The notes under the pieces were generated by a model. The model was not told where the DNA came from and searched no databases. It saw nothing but the letters and a program-made list of their open reading frames with translations. Positions 1 through 7,542 of a DNA stretch of 19,799 nt are shown here, one piece after another. Source of the DNA: Methanothrix sp. GTDB lineage: Archaea > Halobacteriota > Methanosarcinia > Methanotrichales > Methanotrichaceae. Position 1 is the stretch's first letter, and every line of letters begins with the position of its first letter. A program made the translations under genes and the position numbers. Location: contig JAQTYS010000015.1 of assembly GCA_028688175.1 (NCBI GenBank), positions 1 through 19,799 of the forward strand, read 5' to 3'.

Positions 1-2925
1 CTTATGCAGATGTTCGTCTACGAGATGACACAGATGATGGTCGCTCGGGGCGGACAGCTTGTCTTCTCCTCGGTGCAGCTCACACCGGGAGTTCCCAAAC
101 TATGGCGGGATAAGCCTGCCGTCTATGCAGGAAAGGTCTGGAACGGCTCGTCGCCCGAGGCTCCGCTCAAGACCTACGGCCAGTTCGAGCGCGAGGTCCG
201 TTTGGCCTTCAAAGCCCTCATGGAGGTCATGCTGGCCGGCGACTACTGGGGCAAGCCCTTCAACTTCCCCAAGCCCGAGATCAGCATCGAGCCGGACTTC
301 ATGAAGGAAGACGAGGCCTTCAATGCCGCTCATCCCGATCTGCCCACCTACCAGCAGCTCTACCTCTTGACCTTCAAGCTGGCTGCTGAGTACGGCACGC
401 CATACTTCGACAACCAGCTTCCCGCTTACCGCGGTGCAGGAGAGGGGATATCATGCTACCAGTGTCTGGCAAAAGACGAGCTGGTCCCCTTTATCGGAGA
501 GAGCGGGGAGCTGCAAATAAAGCAGATAGATGAACTATTCGAGATCGCTGCCAAGAATGGTTTTGACACGGATTTAAACGGAGTCGAGTTCGCAAAGCTA
601 AATGCGAAGACATCCAGTATCGACTTCAATACCCATAAGGCCTCTTTCAAAGCATTCCGGGGCGTAATGCGCCAGAACTATCATGGCAAGCTATTGGAAA
701 TCACCCTGACCACAGGGAGAAGGATAAGTGTCACCCCAGATCATCCGGTCTTTGCTCTTGAAAACGGAAGCTTCGCGAAAAAACAAGCGAAGGAACTTGA
801 GGTGGGAGATTTCTTGCCTATTCTCAAGAACGCCAATGTTAGGACTGCTTTGAAGAGCTATCTTGATGTTAACAAAACATTGACCGATGCAGGATATTCT
901 TCTGAAATTCAGTCAAATGAGTTTGAAGTAAATATTAAGAATGCTAAAAAACGAGGTCTTCCCAAACAAATACCTATTACAGAAGAATTAATTAGATTTC
1001 TGGGCTATTACCTGGCAGAAGGTTGCAGCGATCATTGCGCAAGGAGATACTCCGTCCGTCTATCCTTTGGCAAACATGAGACGCACCTCATTGAGGACTC
1101 TCTCAGATGCATAAGGGATCTTGGTTTTGAGCCAACCATTTCTGTGGAGAAAACCGCATCCAATGTGGTCATCAACAGCAAATTGCTCTACCTGCTTGTA
1201 GATGCGCTGGGATGCGGCCATAATGCACACAATAAGTCAGTGCCGGACTTGCTATTCAACATAGAGCCGTCCCTGGTAGGACAATACATCTGCTGTGCCT
1301 TTAGAGGAGACGGAAATATCAACATCCATGTAGATGAGATAAGGGGCTACACACATAGTGCGCATAATATCAGAATGAGGCTTGTATCCAGAGATGCAGT
1401 ACAGAAGCTTATCTTCCTAGCCCAGAGAATAGGCATTCAAATGAATTATATGGTTCGCGACGAGACCGTAACGCACCCACATACCGGAGGGCCCTATCAG
1501 TTCACAAGCTACACATGTTACATCACCTCCCAAGATCAGATACGAAGGTTCCAGGGAGAAACAGGTTACGGCGACTGCGCCATCTCCCAATCTGATCTGG
1601 CCGTCGGTGGAGCGTTCACACGAGTTCCAATAAAGGAATCCGGCATAGAGCACTCAAACCTCAAGTACCCTAGCCAATACCGATCAAATGGCTATAGATG
1701 CATAAACCAACAACTCATTCTTGATACCCAGGCGACTGACGCCATCCAGAAGCTGATAGAGGGAGACATCCACCCCTTGAAGATTAAGAAGATTGAAGAA
1801 GAGGATTACGATGGCTACGTCTACGACCTGGTAGACGTCTCAGAGACGCATAACTTCTGCAATGCCCTGGGAGTGGTGACAGGAAACTGTTGTGCCTACC
1901 AATTTGCTGCCACTTATGACAGCGACAACCAGTTTGAGGACAAGCTGTACTTCAAAGATGGCAAGCACTTCTCCATGGGCTCCTGGCAGGTAGTATCTCT
2001 CAACTGTCCTCGCGCTGCTTATCTGGCGAGAGGCGACGATGATCTGCTCTTTGAATACCTGCGAGAGCTGATGGACACATCGGTGGAGATCTTCAAAGTC
2101 AAGCGCGAGTGGATGAACCAGATCATCAAGAATCGCCGCATGCCCTTCGCCACCCAGCAGCCGCGCGACCCGCAGTCGGGCGAGAAAGGCTGCGTGGCCG
2201 TGGGCCTGGAAGGGCTGGTCTATACCATCGGCGTGGTGGGCGTCAACGAGATGGTGGAGTTTCATACAGGAAAGCAGATGCATGAGTCCAAGGTGGCCTG
2301 GAAGCTAGCTGTGCGGGCCATGACTGAGATGGAGATCTACGCCAAAAAACTCTCTATGCAGCACGGCATGACCATTGCCCTGGCGCGTACACCTGCGGAG
2401 ACCACCGCCCAGCGTTTCGCGGTATCCGACCTCATCCACGAGGAGTATCGGGACTGTGCCGAGAAAGTCGTCAAGGGCGACCTGGCTGCCGTAAAGAAGA
2501 ATGTACATAAGACGCGCGATCTGCCCGTCTATTACACCAACGGCACTCACCTGCCGCCCAGCGCCGACGTAACCATATTCGAAAGGGCAAAACTCGAACA
2601 TGTCTTCTTCCCCATTGTCGATGGCGGCAACATATTCCATATCTTCATGGGTGAAGCCACCCCCGACCCCCAGGGCCTGATGGACTTTGGAATGCGCCTG
2701 GCCAGAGAAACCCAGATCGGGTACTTCACCTTCAGCAGAGATATGACTGTATGCCTGGGCTGTTCCCAGGTATCAGGCGGACTGGAAGATGAGTGCCCAA
2801 GCTGCGGATCAAGCGATGTGGATCATATCAGCCGAATTACCGGATACCTCCAGGCAGTTAGCGGATGGAACAGCGCCAAACGCCAGGAGCTGAAAGACCG
2901 AAAAAGATACAACGAACTGGCATAA
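1..2925 (+). CDS. nrdD: Anaerobic ribonucleoside-triphosphate reductase NrdD, 5' partial, intein-containing
   Basis: This is the oxygen-sensitive class III reductase that makes dNTPs from NTPs with a glycyl radical. The reading frame is open at the left edge, so the N-terminal part (usually with the ATP-cone) is missing. Residue numbers count from the in-frame ATG at 4, which is probably internal. The N-extein runs to residue 153 and ends in SCYQ. The C-extein resumes at residue 629 with CCAYQF, so the junction lies in the conserved cysteine region of the active site. The C-terminus carries a zinc-ribbon (C917, C920, C931, C934) followed by the glycyl-radical motif RITGYL with Gly947, as expected of NrdD. 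The visible exteins add up to 498 residues. No nrdG activase follows it here. Family assignment is very secure, and the partial start is certain. Confidence 0.95.
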   Translation, partial: LMQMFVYEMTQMMVARGGQLVFSSVQLTPGVPKLWRDKPAVYAGKVWNGSSPEAPLKTYGQFEREVRLAFKALMEVMLAGDYWGKPFNFPKPEISIEPDFMKEDEAFNAAHPDLPTYQQLYLLTFKLAAEYGTPYFDNQLPAYRGAGEGISCYQCLAKDELVPFIGESGELQIKQIDELFEIAAKNGFDTDLNGVEFAKLNAKTSSIDFNTHKASFKAFRGVMRQNYHGKLLEITLTTGRRISVTPDHPVFALENGSFAKKQAKELEVGDFLPILKNANVRTALKSYLDVNKTLTDAGYSSEIQSNEFEVNIKNAKKRGLPKQIPITEELIRFLGYYLAEGCSDHCARRYSVRLSFGKHETHLIEDSLRCIRDLGFEPTISVEKTASNVVINSKLLYLLVDALGCGHNAHNKSVPDLLFNIEPSLVGQYICCAFRGDGNINIHVDEIRGYTHSAHNIRMRLVSRDAVQKLIFLAQRIGIQMNYMVRDETVTHPHTGGPYQFTSYTCYITSQDQIRRFQGETGYGDCAISQSDLAVGGAFTRVPIKESGIEHSNLKYPSQYRSNGYRCINQQLILDTQATDAIQKLIEGDIHPLKIKKIEEEDYDGYVYDLVDVSETHNFCNALGVVTGNCCAYQFAATYDSDNQFEDKLYFKDGKHFSMGSWQVVSLNCPRAAYLARGDDDLLFEYLRELMDTSVEIFKVKREWMNQIIKNRRMPFATQQPRDPQSGEKGCVAVGLEGLVYTIGVVGVNEMVEFHTGKQMHESKVAWKLAVRAMTEMEIYAKKLSMQHGMTIALARTPAETTAQRFAVSDLIHEEYRDCAEKVVKGDLAAVKKNVHKTRDLPVYYTNGTHLPPSADVTIFERAKLEHVFFPIVDGGNIFHIFMGEATPDPQGLMDFGMRLARETQIGYFTFSRDMTVCLGCSQVSGGLEDECPSCGSSDVDHISRITGYLQAVSGWNSAKRQELKDRKRYNELA
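463..1887 (+). mobile_element. Intein with LAGLIDADG (DOD) homing endonuclease domain, inserted in nrdD
   Basis: The insertion encodes 475 residues. It starts with Cys (host-ORF residue 154, CLAKDELV) and ends with Asn628, followed by Cys+1 of the C-extein. These are class 1 splicing residues. Block B is TPDH (T244, H247). The C-terminal block has VYDLV and HNF, but the residue before the terminal Asn is Gly (VVTGN) instead of the usual His. Two endonuclease blocks are visible: LGYYLAEG (residues 333-340, acidic E339) and FRGDG (433-437, acidic D436). Both acidic positions are kept, so the endonuclease may be active. Removing the insert joins SCYQ to CCAY in frame. The middle, about 840-1010, is clearly richer in A and T than the flanking exteins, which fits horizontal acquisition. 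Confidence 0.93.
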
Positions 2926-2940
2926 GCAAACATAAGCTAA

Positions 2941-2954
2941 CGAAAGGTATATAT
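2941..2954 (+). promoter_or_regulatory. BRE/TATA promoter of the ferredoxin gene
   Basis: A purine-rich BRE-like stretch (CGAAAGG) is followed directly by TATATAT at 2948-2954. A transcription start about 25 nt downstream would fall near 2975-2980 and leave a 5' leader of about 30 nt containing the GGAGG ribosome binding site at 2996-3000. The position and sequence fit an archaeal promoter. Confidence 0.6.
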
Positions 2955-3009
2955 CAGATATACTTACAGGTGGATTTGCCCTAGTGAGGCAAAATGGAGG
3001 AGTCTATTA

Positions 3010-3186
3010 ATGCCTGCAGTTGTTAACCGAGAAGAATGCGTAAGCTGTGGAACCTGCGTCGAGGAGTGCCCGGAAGAGGCTATCGCCTTGGACGACGAAG
3101 AAATAGCAGTCGTAAATAAAGAGAAGTGCACTGAGTGCAAGACATGCATTGAGGCTTGTCCATCCGAAGCCATCAGCATGGAATAA
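3010..3186 (+). CDS. Small 2[4Fe-4S] ferredoxin
   Basis: The gene encodes a 58-residue soluble electron carrier. Two classic cluster motifs are present: C10, C13, C16, C20-Pro and C40, C43, C46, C50-Pro. The protein is almost only these two half-repeats, each followed by an EAI turn, so it is a minimal clostridial-type ferredoxin. The ATG is fixed by GGAGG at 2996-3000, nine bases upstream. It has its own TATA box and a T-run after the stop codon, so it is probably monocistronic. Such ferredoxins serve many redox enzymes in methanogens. Its position next to nrdD would allow a role in reducing the NrdG radical-SAM activase, but nothing in the sequence proves this. Confidence 0.92.
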   Translation: MPAVVNREECVSCGTCVEECPEEAIALDDEEIAVVNKEKCTECKTCIEACPSEAISME

Positions 3187-3204
3187 ATCACAGCACTTAG
3201 TACA

Positions 3205-3211
3205 TTTTTTT
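3205..3211 (+). terminator. Poly-T terminator after the ferredoxin
   Basis: Seven consecutive T residues lie 18 nt after the ferredoxin stop codon, without an obvious hairpin. This is the simple oligo-T type used by archaeal RNA polymerase. It sits between two convergent genes. Confidence 0.5.
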
Positions 3212-3881
3212 AGGTATTTTTTATCGACGGTTCTTTTTCGGTTATATTCTCGTAGAACTGCTCCCAGTCAAGTGTGGTAGCCACGCAGCCTGCCTTTAAG
3301 AGCTGCACTCCTCGCGCTGGTATGCCATATCGGTGGCAGAGATCAAGGCCCTCTTTTATCTCCATGTGGCATCCGACGCCGACAATGGCTCGCGGCTGAT
3401 ATTTCTTGATAATTCTCTTTATGAAACTTGAGCCAGGGACGATGAAGAAACGGTAACCCAGGCTTTCTGCATATTTCTTGGCCTCGCCAACACCGCATAG
3501 GCCGCAGTTCACGCACTTTATGCCCTCCGGCGTGAGCTTAGCAGGGCACTGTGTGCTGCGAACGCATTGGGGCATGAAGATGAACCGCATAGAATATGGA
3601 ACCTTCAAATACTCCTTGTTGTTTATATAATTGCGAAGCCGCACACCCACATCATCTATTATGGAATCATCGGCCCGGGAAATCCAAAAGAGTGCTGTTA
3701 TTACATTTTCAAGAAGAACAATACCCAAAAGCATGTACCGGGCCGCGAAGAAGTTTCCTGTCTTAAAGGAATAAAGAACAAGCATAGATACTATTATTGA
3801 CATTATCAAGATCAATACGACCAAAAGTACCACGACTTCGCCTACCAGATAAAATAGCTGGTTTATATACTCAGGGAACAT
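3210..3881 (-). CDS. DUF116 family membrane-anchored, cysteine-rich protein
   Basis: The gene encodes a 223-residue protein if translation starts at 3881 (MFPEYINQL). An upstream in-frame ATG at 3980 would add 33 residues; it has an AGGTG-like site but puts non-membrane sequence before the first helix. The N-terminus has two hydrophobic segments, about residues 8-39 and 44-67. The cytoplasmic part holds many cysteines: CVRSTQCPAKL, then CVNCGLCG, then VGCHMEI and a further GCVATT. This pattern is typical of DUF116 and suggests a metal or Fe-S site. The biochemical function of the family is not established to my knowledge. A TATA-like element about 30 nt upstream of 3881 favours the shorter form. 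It converges on the ferredoxin gene. Confidence 0.82.
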   Translation of the reverse strand: MFPEYINQLFYLVGEVVVLLVVLILIMSIIVSMLVLYSFKTGNFFAARYMLLGIVLLENVITALFWISRADDSIIDDVGVRLRNYINNKEYLKVPYSMRFIFMPQCVRSTQCPAKLTPEGIKCVNCGLCGVGEAKKYAESLGYRFFIVPGSSFIKRIIKKYQPRAIVGVGCHMEIKEGLDLCHRYGIPARGVQLLKAGCVATTLDWEQFYENITEKEPSIKNT

Positions 3882-3906
3882 GACAATGGTCTTAAAAACC
3901 CTAATG

Positions 3907-3916
3907 CCTATAAATC
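3907..3916 (-). promoter_or_regulatory. TATA-like element upstream of the DUF116 gene
   Basis: On the minus strand this reads GATTTATAGG. It ends 26 nt before the ATG at 3881, which would give an almost leaderless transcript. This supports the shorter start of the DUF116 gene but rests on one short motif. Confidence 0.35.
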
Positions 3917-3952
3917 TGTTACCTACAGTCAGCGACCTGCCGAGCGGCGCAA

Positions 3953-3962
3953 GTTTTTTATC
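3953..3962 (+). promoter_or_regulatory. TATA-like promoter of the rps15 operon
   Basis: GTTTTTTATC lies about 60 nt before the rps15 ATG at 4022. A start site near 3985-3990 would leave a leader of about 35 nt that contains the GAGG ribosome binding site at 4009-4012. The element resembles the one before the MoaB-like gene (ATTTTATCC). Confidence 0.4.
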
Positions 3963-4021
3963 CCACCTGGCAGTGAGCATTTACACCTTCGCCTTTATGA
4001 AATTTAATGAGGACTATTAAG

Positions 4022-4477
4022 ATGGCTAAAATGCACAGCAGAAAAAAGGGCTCCTCCCGATCCAGACCACCTGTGGCAGCGAAAGTACCCGCATGGTCCG
4101 ATGTATCCAAAGAGGAGTTAGAAAAGACAATCATGAAGCTGCATGAGAGCGGACTGGCTCCCAGCCGCATTGGCCTCACCTTGCGAGATCAATACGGAGT
4201 GCCTAGCACCAAGCTGCTTTTGGGCAAGAATATTACCAGCTTCTTAAAGGAGAACAAAGCCCTGCCTGAAATACCAGAGGACCTAACCAATCTGATGAGA
4301 AAAGCTCTTCACGTGCGCAAGCATATCAAGGCTAACAAGAAAGACACCCACAACAAGAGATCTCTGCATCTTACAGAGAACAAGGTCCGCAGATTGGTAA
4401 AATACTATCATGATTCCGGCAGATTGGCACCGGATTGGACTTACTCGCCTGAGACGGCCGAGATTCTCATCTCATGA
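4022..4477 (+). CDS. rps15: 30S ribosomal protein S15 (archaeal type)
   Basis: The protein has 151 residues, the usual length for archaeal/eukaryotic S15 (uS15), which carries an N-terminal extension relative to the bacterial protein. It begins MAKMHSRKKGSS, the standard archaeal N-terminus. The signature region DTHNKRSLHLTENK and the following RRLVKYYHDSGRLAPDW motif bind 16S rRNA. An in-frame ATG exists at 4007, but GAGG at 4009-4012 lies nine bases before 4022 and the family N-terminus also points to 4022. The stop overlaps the next gene by four bases (ATGA). It is the first gene of a four-gene operon with the DHH protein, Pcc1 and SerS. Confidence 0.96.
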   Translation: MAKMHSRKKGSSRSRPPVAAKVPAWSDVSKEELEKTIMKLHESGLAPSRIGLTLRDQYGVPSTKLLLGKNITSFLKENKALPEIPEDLTNLMRKALHVRKHIKANKKDTHNKRSLHLTENKVRRLVKYYHDSGRLAPDWTYSPETAEILIS

Positions 4478-5793
4478 AGCGGCTGGACAAAGCCGCGCAG
4501 GCTATTGCCAGGTCGATAATGCAATGTGACAGCATGCGTGTGATCTCGCATAACGACGCGGACGGGATCACATCCGCAGGGCTGATCTGTAGTGCTCTCC
4601 TTCGCGCAGGAATACCTTTTCAGGCCACTTTGCTCAACCGGCTGGACGAGTCAGTGCTTGCCGGGCTGGAGGGGCCAGTGGTATTTTGCGATATGGGAAG
4701 CGGCAAACCAGAGCTAATCTCCCGCATAAAAGAAGAGTGCTTTGTCCTTGACCACCATCGGCCCGTGGGCAAATTAGACTGTATGCACCTCAACCCCCAT
4801 CTCTTCGGCATAGATGGGGCCTTTGAGCTGTCTGCTGCGGGCACGGTCTACTCTGTAGTGCGCCACATGGGAGAAAACGCCGATCTATCCGGCCTGGCAC
4901 TGGTAGGCGCTATGGGCGACCGGCAGGGCATGATCGGCGCGAACAAAACCATTCTGGAAGAGGCCATCGCTAGCGGTGCGGTGGAGTTGAAATCCGGCCT
5001 GAAGATGTCAAGGGACGGTCCGGTGGAAGAAGTCTTCCAAAGCAGCATAGAGCCGCTCCTGGACTTCACTGGAGACGCGGAAAAAACCCGCCAATTTTTA
5101 GATGATTTGAAGATTAAGGGCAATGTAGAGAGCCTGGCCAGAGATGACCTGGCAAAATTATGCACGGCCATAACTTTAAAATTGCTTATGCAAGGAAGCT
5201 TTGCCGCAGATTCGATCATAGGAGAGGCTATCCGCCTCAAGCGCGAGTTGGTGGAAAACTCCCTGGAGATGGTTGAGCTGCTCAACGCTTGCGGCAACAG
5301 AGATGTTCCGGGATTGGGCTTGACACTGTGCCTGCGCGATCCGGGAGCACTTGAGCCGGCCAGAAGCCTGGCCCAGGAATATAGAGGCCATATCCGAAGG
5401 GAGATTGGCATGCTGCGAGAGCAAAATCAGGTGCTAAGGAACATCCGCTATCTCAAGATGGTGAATATGGAGGCAGGCGCTATTGTGTCGGGACTGGGGA
5501 TCCGGTATTTATATGCTGATTTGCCGCTCGTAACCCTCAATCACAAGGATGATATGGTCAAGATATCGGCACGCGGAACTAAGCCGCTCATCTCCCGAGG
5601 CCTTGACCTATCCATTGCTCTGAGAGAAGCGGCCGGGGCCGTCGGCGGAGCGGGCGGGGGGCACACCATCGCCAGTGGCGCTTCCATCCCACCGGGCACT
5701 GAGGATCGGTTTCTGGCCGTTCTTGACGAAATTGTGGGAGAGCAACTTCATAAGGCTGCAGAAGGCGCGCCCGCAGTAGAGGTTGCGCCGTGA
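4474..5793 (+). CDS. DHH-family phosphoesterase, archaeal RecJ-like
   Basis: The 439-residue protein belongs to the DHH superfamily of Mn-dependent phosphoesterases. Motif I is HNDADG at residues 26-31, a metal-binding CDMG lies at 71-74 and the DHH triad itself at 92-94. The C-terminal DHHA1 domain ends in GGGHTIASGA, about 394-403, which binds nucleic acid or nucleotide. Archaeal relatives include RecJ-like nucleases linked to the GINS complex and RNA-degrading enzymes. Which substrate applies here cannot be told from motifs. The rps15-DHH-pcc1 arrangement is known in other archaea, and the four-base overlaps on both sides indicate translational coupling. Confidence 0.9.
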   Translation: MKRLDKAAQAIARSIMQCDSMRVISHNDADGITSAGLICSALLRAGIPFQATLLNRLDESVLAGLEGPVVFCDMGSGKPELISRIKEECFVLDHHRPVGKLDCMHLNPHLFGIDGAFELSAAGTVYSVVRHMGENADLSGLALVGAMGDRQGMIGANKTILEEAIASGAVELKSGLKMSRDGPVEEVFQSSIEPLLDFTGDAEKTRQFLDDLKIKGNVESLARDDLAKLCTAITLKLLMQGSFAADSIIGEAIRLKRELVENSLEMVELLNACGNRDVPGLGLTLCLRDPGALEPARSLAQEYRGHIRREIGMLREQNQVLRNIRYLKMVNMEAGAIVSGLGIRYLYADLPLVTLNHKDDMVKISARGTKPLISRGLDLSIALREAAGAVGGAGGGHTIASGASIPPGTEDRFLAVLDEIVGEQLHKAAEGAPAVEVAP

Positions 5794-6011
5794 TAAAAGC
5801 CAGTCTGACTTTTTGGGGTAAATATGCAAAGACTGTGGCGAGGGCAGTACAACCCGATAACCTGCCCAATATGAGTCTTGTGATAGATGCCGATCACTTC
5901 AGCCTGCAATTCTCCACCGAGAAGATAGGCACTCTGCTCTCCACGGTTGACGATCTACTGATGAACATTAAAATAGCGGAAGAGACACAATCCTGCACGG
6001 AGGAAAGATGA
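5790..6011 (+). CDS. pcc1: KEOPS complex subunit Pcc1
   Basis: The 73-residue protein matches the small Pcc1 family. In the KEOPS complex Pcc1 dimerises and supports Kae1, which transfers threonylcarbamoyl to A37 of ANN-decoding tRNAs (t6A). The start is GTG, overlapping the DHH stop as GTGA. The stop overlaps the serS start as ATGA. The segment from SLVIDADHFSL through TLLSTVDDLLMNIKIAE is the typical Pcc1 strand-helix core. Identification rests on size, this core and the conserved archaeal context next to the rps15 and DHH genes. A second KEOPS subunit, Bud32, is encoded on the other strand about 4 kb away. Confidence 0.82.
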   Translation: MIKASLTFWGKYAKTVARAVQPDNLPNMSLVIDADHFSLQFSTEKIGTLLSTVDDLLMNIKIAEETQSCTEER

Positions 6012-7510
6012 AATTCCATTTAGAGGCTAGCTTCCGGCTGAGTGCGGACGCGGATAAGGCCGAAGCGGCCATTTCGGACTTCTTTAAGAGCGCCGGGCCC
6101 ATATTGCAGAAAGGCGCGCCTTTAGGTCAAGGCGCCAAGATCGTCGCGTGGAAGCTGGCCGGTAGCAAGATCGACCTGGTAATTGATAGTGACAGGTTTG
6201 TACGAGCCCATGATGCGCTGCTCAGGCTACGCAGGCCGTTGTCTGAGCTTTTGGGAAAAGAATTTCGCATCGGCGTGCGCGGCATGGATATCAGCAAATT
6301 CGAGATCGCGGTCGAGTCAGATAGGGCTATCAACCACAAGATACCCTATGTTCGAGAGATAAAATTTGAAGATGGCTGGCTGCTGCTATCTCTGGACGTG
6401 GGCCCCGAGGGAACATTGGGCCAGTCGGAGATGGAAAACCGCATACCTGATAGGATTATCAGCCTTCTGGAAGATAAAATGCAAAGCGGCTATGGAGGCA
6501 AGACCGAGCACTGGGAGCTGCTCTGGGAGAGCTCTGCCCGCCCGCCCAAGTTCACTTCCGATCCCACAGAAGAGATGCAAAAAGCCGGCTGGATCAAACA
6601 TGGCTCAAGCCGCGGCCAGTGGATCTACGGGCCCGAGGCGACACACGTATTTCGCACCTTCGAGAAGATTGTGCTGGAAGAGATCATCCGGCCCCTAGGC
6701 TATCGCGAGATGATCTTTCCCAAGCTGGACACCTGGGATGTCTGGAAGAAGAGCGGCCATGCCCAGGGCGTCTACCCGGAGATCTACTTCGTCTGTCCGC
6801 CCAAGACTCGCGATCCTGCCTTCTGGGAAGAGGTCATGGACTACTACAAGGTCACCCATGAGGTGCCCCTTGAGCTGGTCAAAGAGAAGATCGACCTGCC
6901 CATAGGAGGCATGTGCTATGCCCAGTGCCCTACCTTCTGGGGATTTTTGCAGGGCATGACATTGCCGCGCGACGAGTTGCCCATCACCGTCTTCGATCGC
7001 TCCGGCACATCTCACCGCTATGAGTCCGGCGGTATCCACGGCATTGAGCGGGTGGATGAGTTTCATAGGATAGAGATCGTGTGGCTGGGCAGCAAGGACC
7101 AGGTCCTGGCAGAAGCTGAGAAGCTGAAGGCCTGCTACAAACATATCTTCGAAGATATCCTGGAGCTGCACTGGAGGACGGCCTGGGTCACACCCTGGTT
7201 CATGGCCCAGGAAGGCAAGACCGGCCTCGCCGAGATGTCCGGGGCGGGAACTGTAGACTATGAAGCAGTGCTGCCCTACAACGGCAACTGGATTGAGTTT
7301 CAAAATCTGTCTGTGAATGGCGAGAAATATCCCAAGGGCTTCACGGTGAAGTCTCAGTCCGGAGAAGCCCTCTGGTCGGGATGCAGCGGCGTGGGCCTGG
7401 AGCGCTGGGCCTCAGCATTCTTGAGTCAAAAGGGCCTGGACAGCGCCAACTGGCCGGAAGAATTCCAAAAACGCATTGGAGAGATGCCAAAAGGGATCAG
7501 GTTCCTGTGA
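6008..7510 (+). CDS. serS: Seryl-tRNA synthetase, methanogen-type, zinc-dependent (SerS2)
   Basis: This 500-residue enzyme charges tRNA-Ser. It belongs to the atypical class II SerRS known from methanogens, not the common bacterial/eukaryotic type: it has no long N-terminal coiled coil and instead an N-terminal domain of about 165 residues. Motif 2 spans FDRSGTSHRYESGG (about 329-342), followed by HRIE with Glu356. Motif 3 is GVGLERW (461-467). In the structurally known Methanosarcina barkeri enzyme the active-site zinc is held by Cys306, Glu355 and Cys461; the corresponding residues here look like C307, E356 and C459. GGAGG lies four bases before the ATG. It is the last gene of the operon. 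Confidence 0.95.
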   Translation: MKFHLEASFRLSADADKAEAAISDFFKSAGPILQKGAPLGQGAKIVAWKLAGSKIDLVIDSDRFVRAHDALLRLRRPLSELLGKEFRIGVRGMDISKFEIAVESDRAINHKIPYVREIKFEDGWLLLSLDVGPEGTLGQSEMENRIPDRIISLLEDKMQSGYGGKTEHWELLWESSARPPKFTSDPTEEMQKAGWIKHGSSRGQWIYGPEATHVFRTFEKIVLEEIIRPLGYREMIFPKLDTWDVWKKSGHAQGVYPEIYFVCPPKTRDPAFWEEVMDYYKVTHEVPLELVKEKIDLPIGGMCYAQCPTFWGFLQGMTLPRDELPITVFDRSGTSHRYESGGIHGIERVDEFHRIEIVWLGSKDQVLAEAEKLKACYKHIFEDILELHWRTAWVTPWFMAQEGKTGLAEMSGAGTVDYEAVLPYNGNWIEFQNLSVNGEKYPKGFTVKSQSGEALWSGCSGVGLERWASAFLSQKGLDSANWPEEFQKRIGEMPKGIRFL

Positions 7511-7536
7511 ACCTGATCTTCAAATAGCTCTTTTTT
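7495..7536 (+). terminator. Hairpin and T-run overlapping the serS stop codon
   Basis: GATCAGGTTC (7495-7504) and GAACCTGATC (7509-7518) form a perfect 10-bp inverted repeat around a 4-base loop. The serS stop codon TGA (7508-7510) lies in the loop and the start of the second arm. A six-T run follows at 7531-7536. On the minus strand the hairpin is followed by a CCCTTTT stretch, so it may act for both convergent genes. Confidence 0.65.
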
Positions 7537-7542
7537 GGTTGA

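Noticed and set aside
1840..2640. Long minus-strand open frames opposite nrdD (147 and 111 codons)
   Set aside because: They are shadows of the GC-rich nrdD coding frame, without ribosome binding sites or recognisable domains.
3882..3980. N-terminal extension of the DUF116 protein from an ATG at 3980
   Set aside because: An AGGTG-like site is present, but the added 33 residues are not membrane-like, would cover the probable rps15 promoter, and a TATA-like element fits a start at 3881. The longer form is not excluded.
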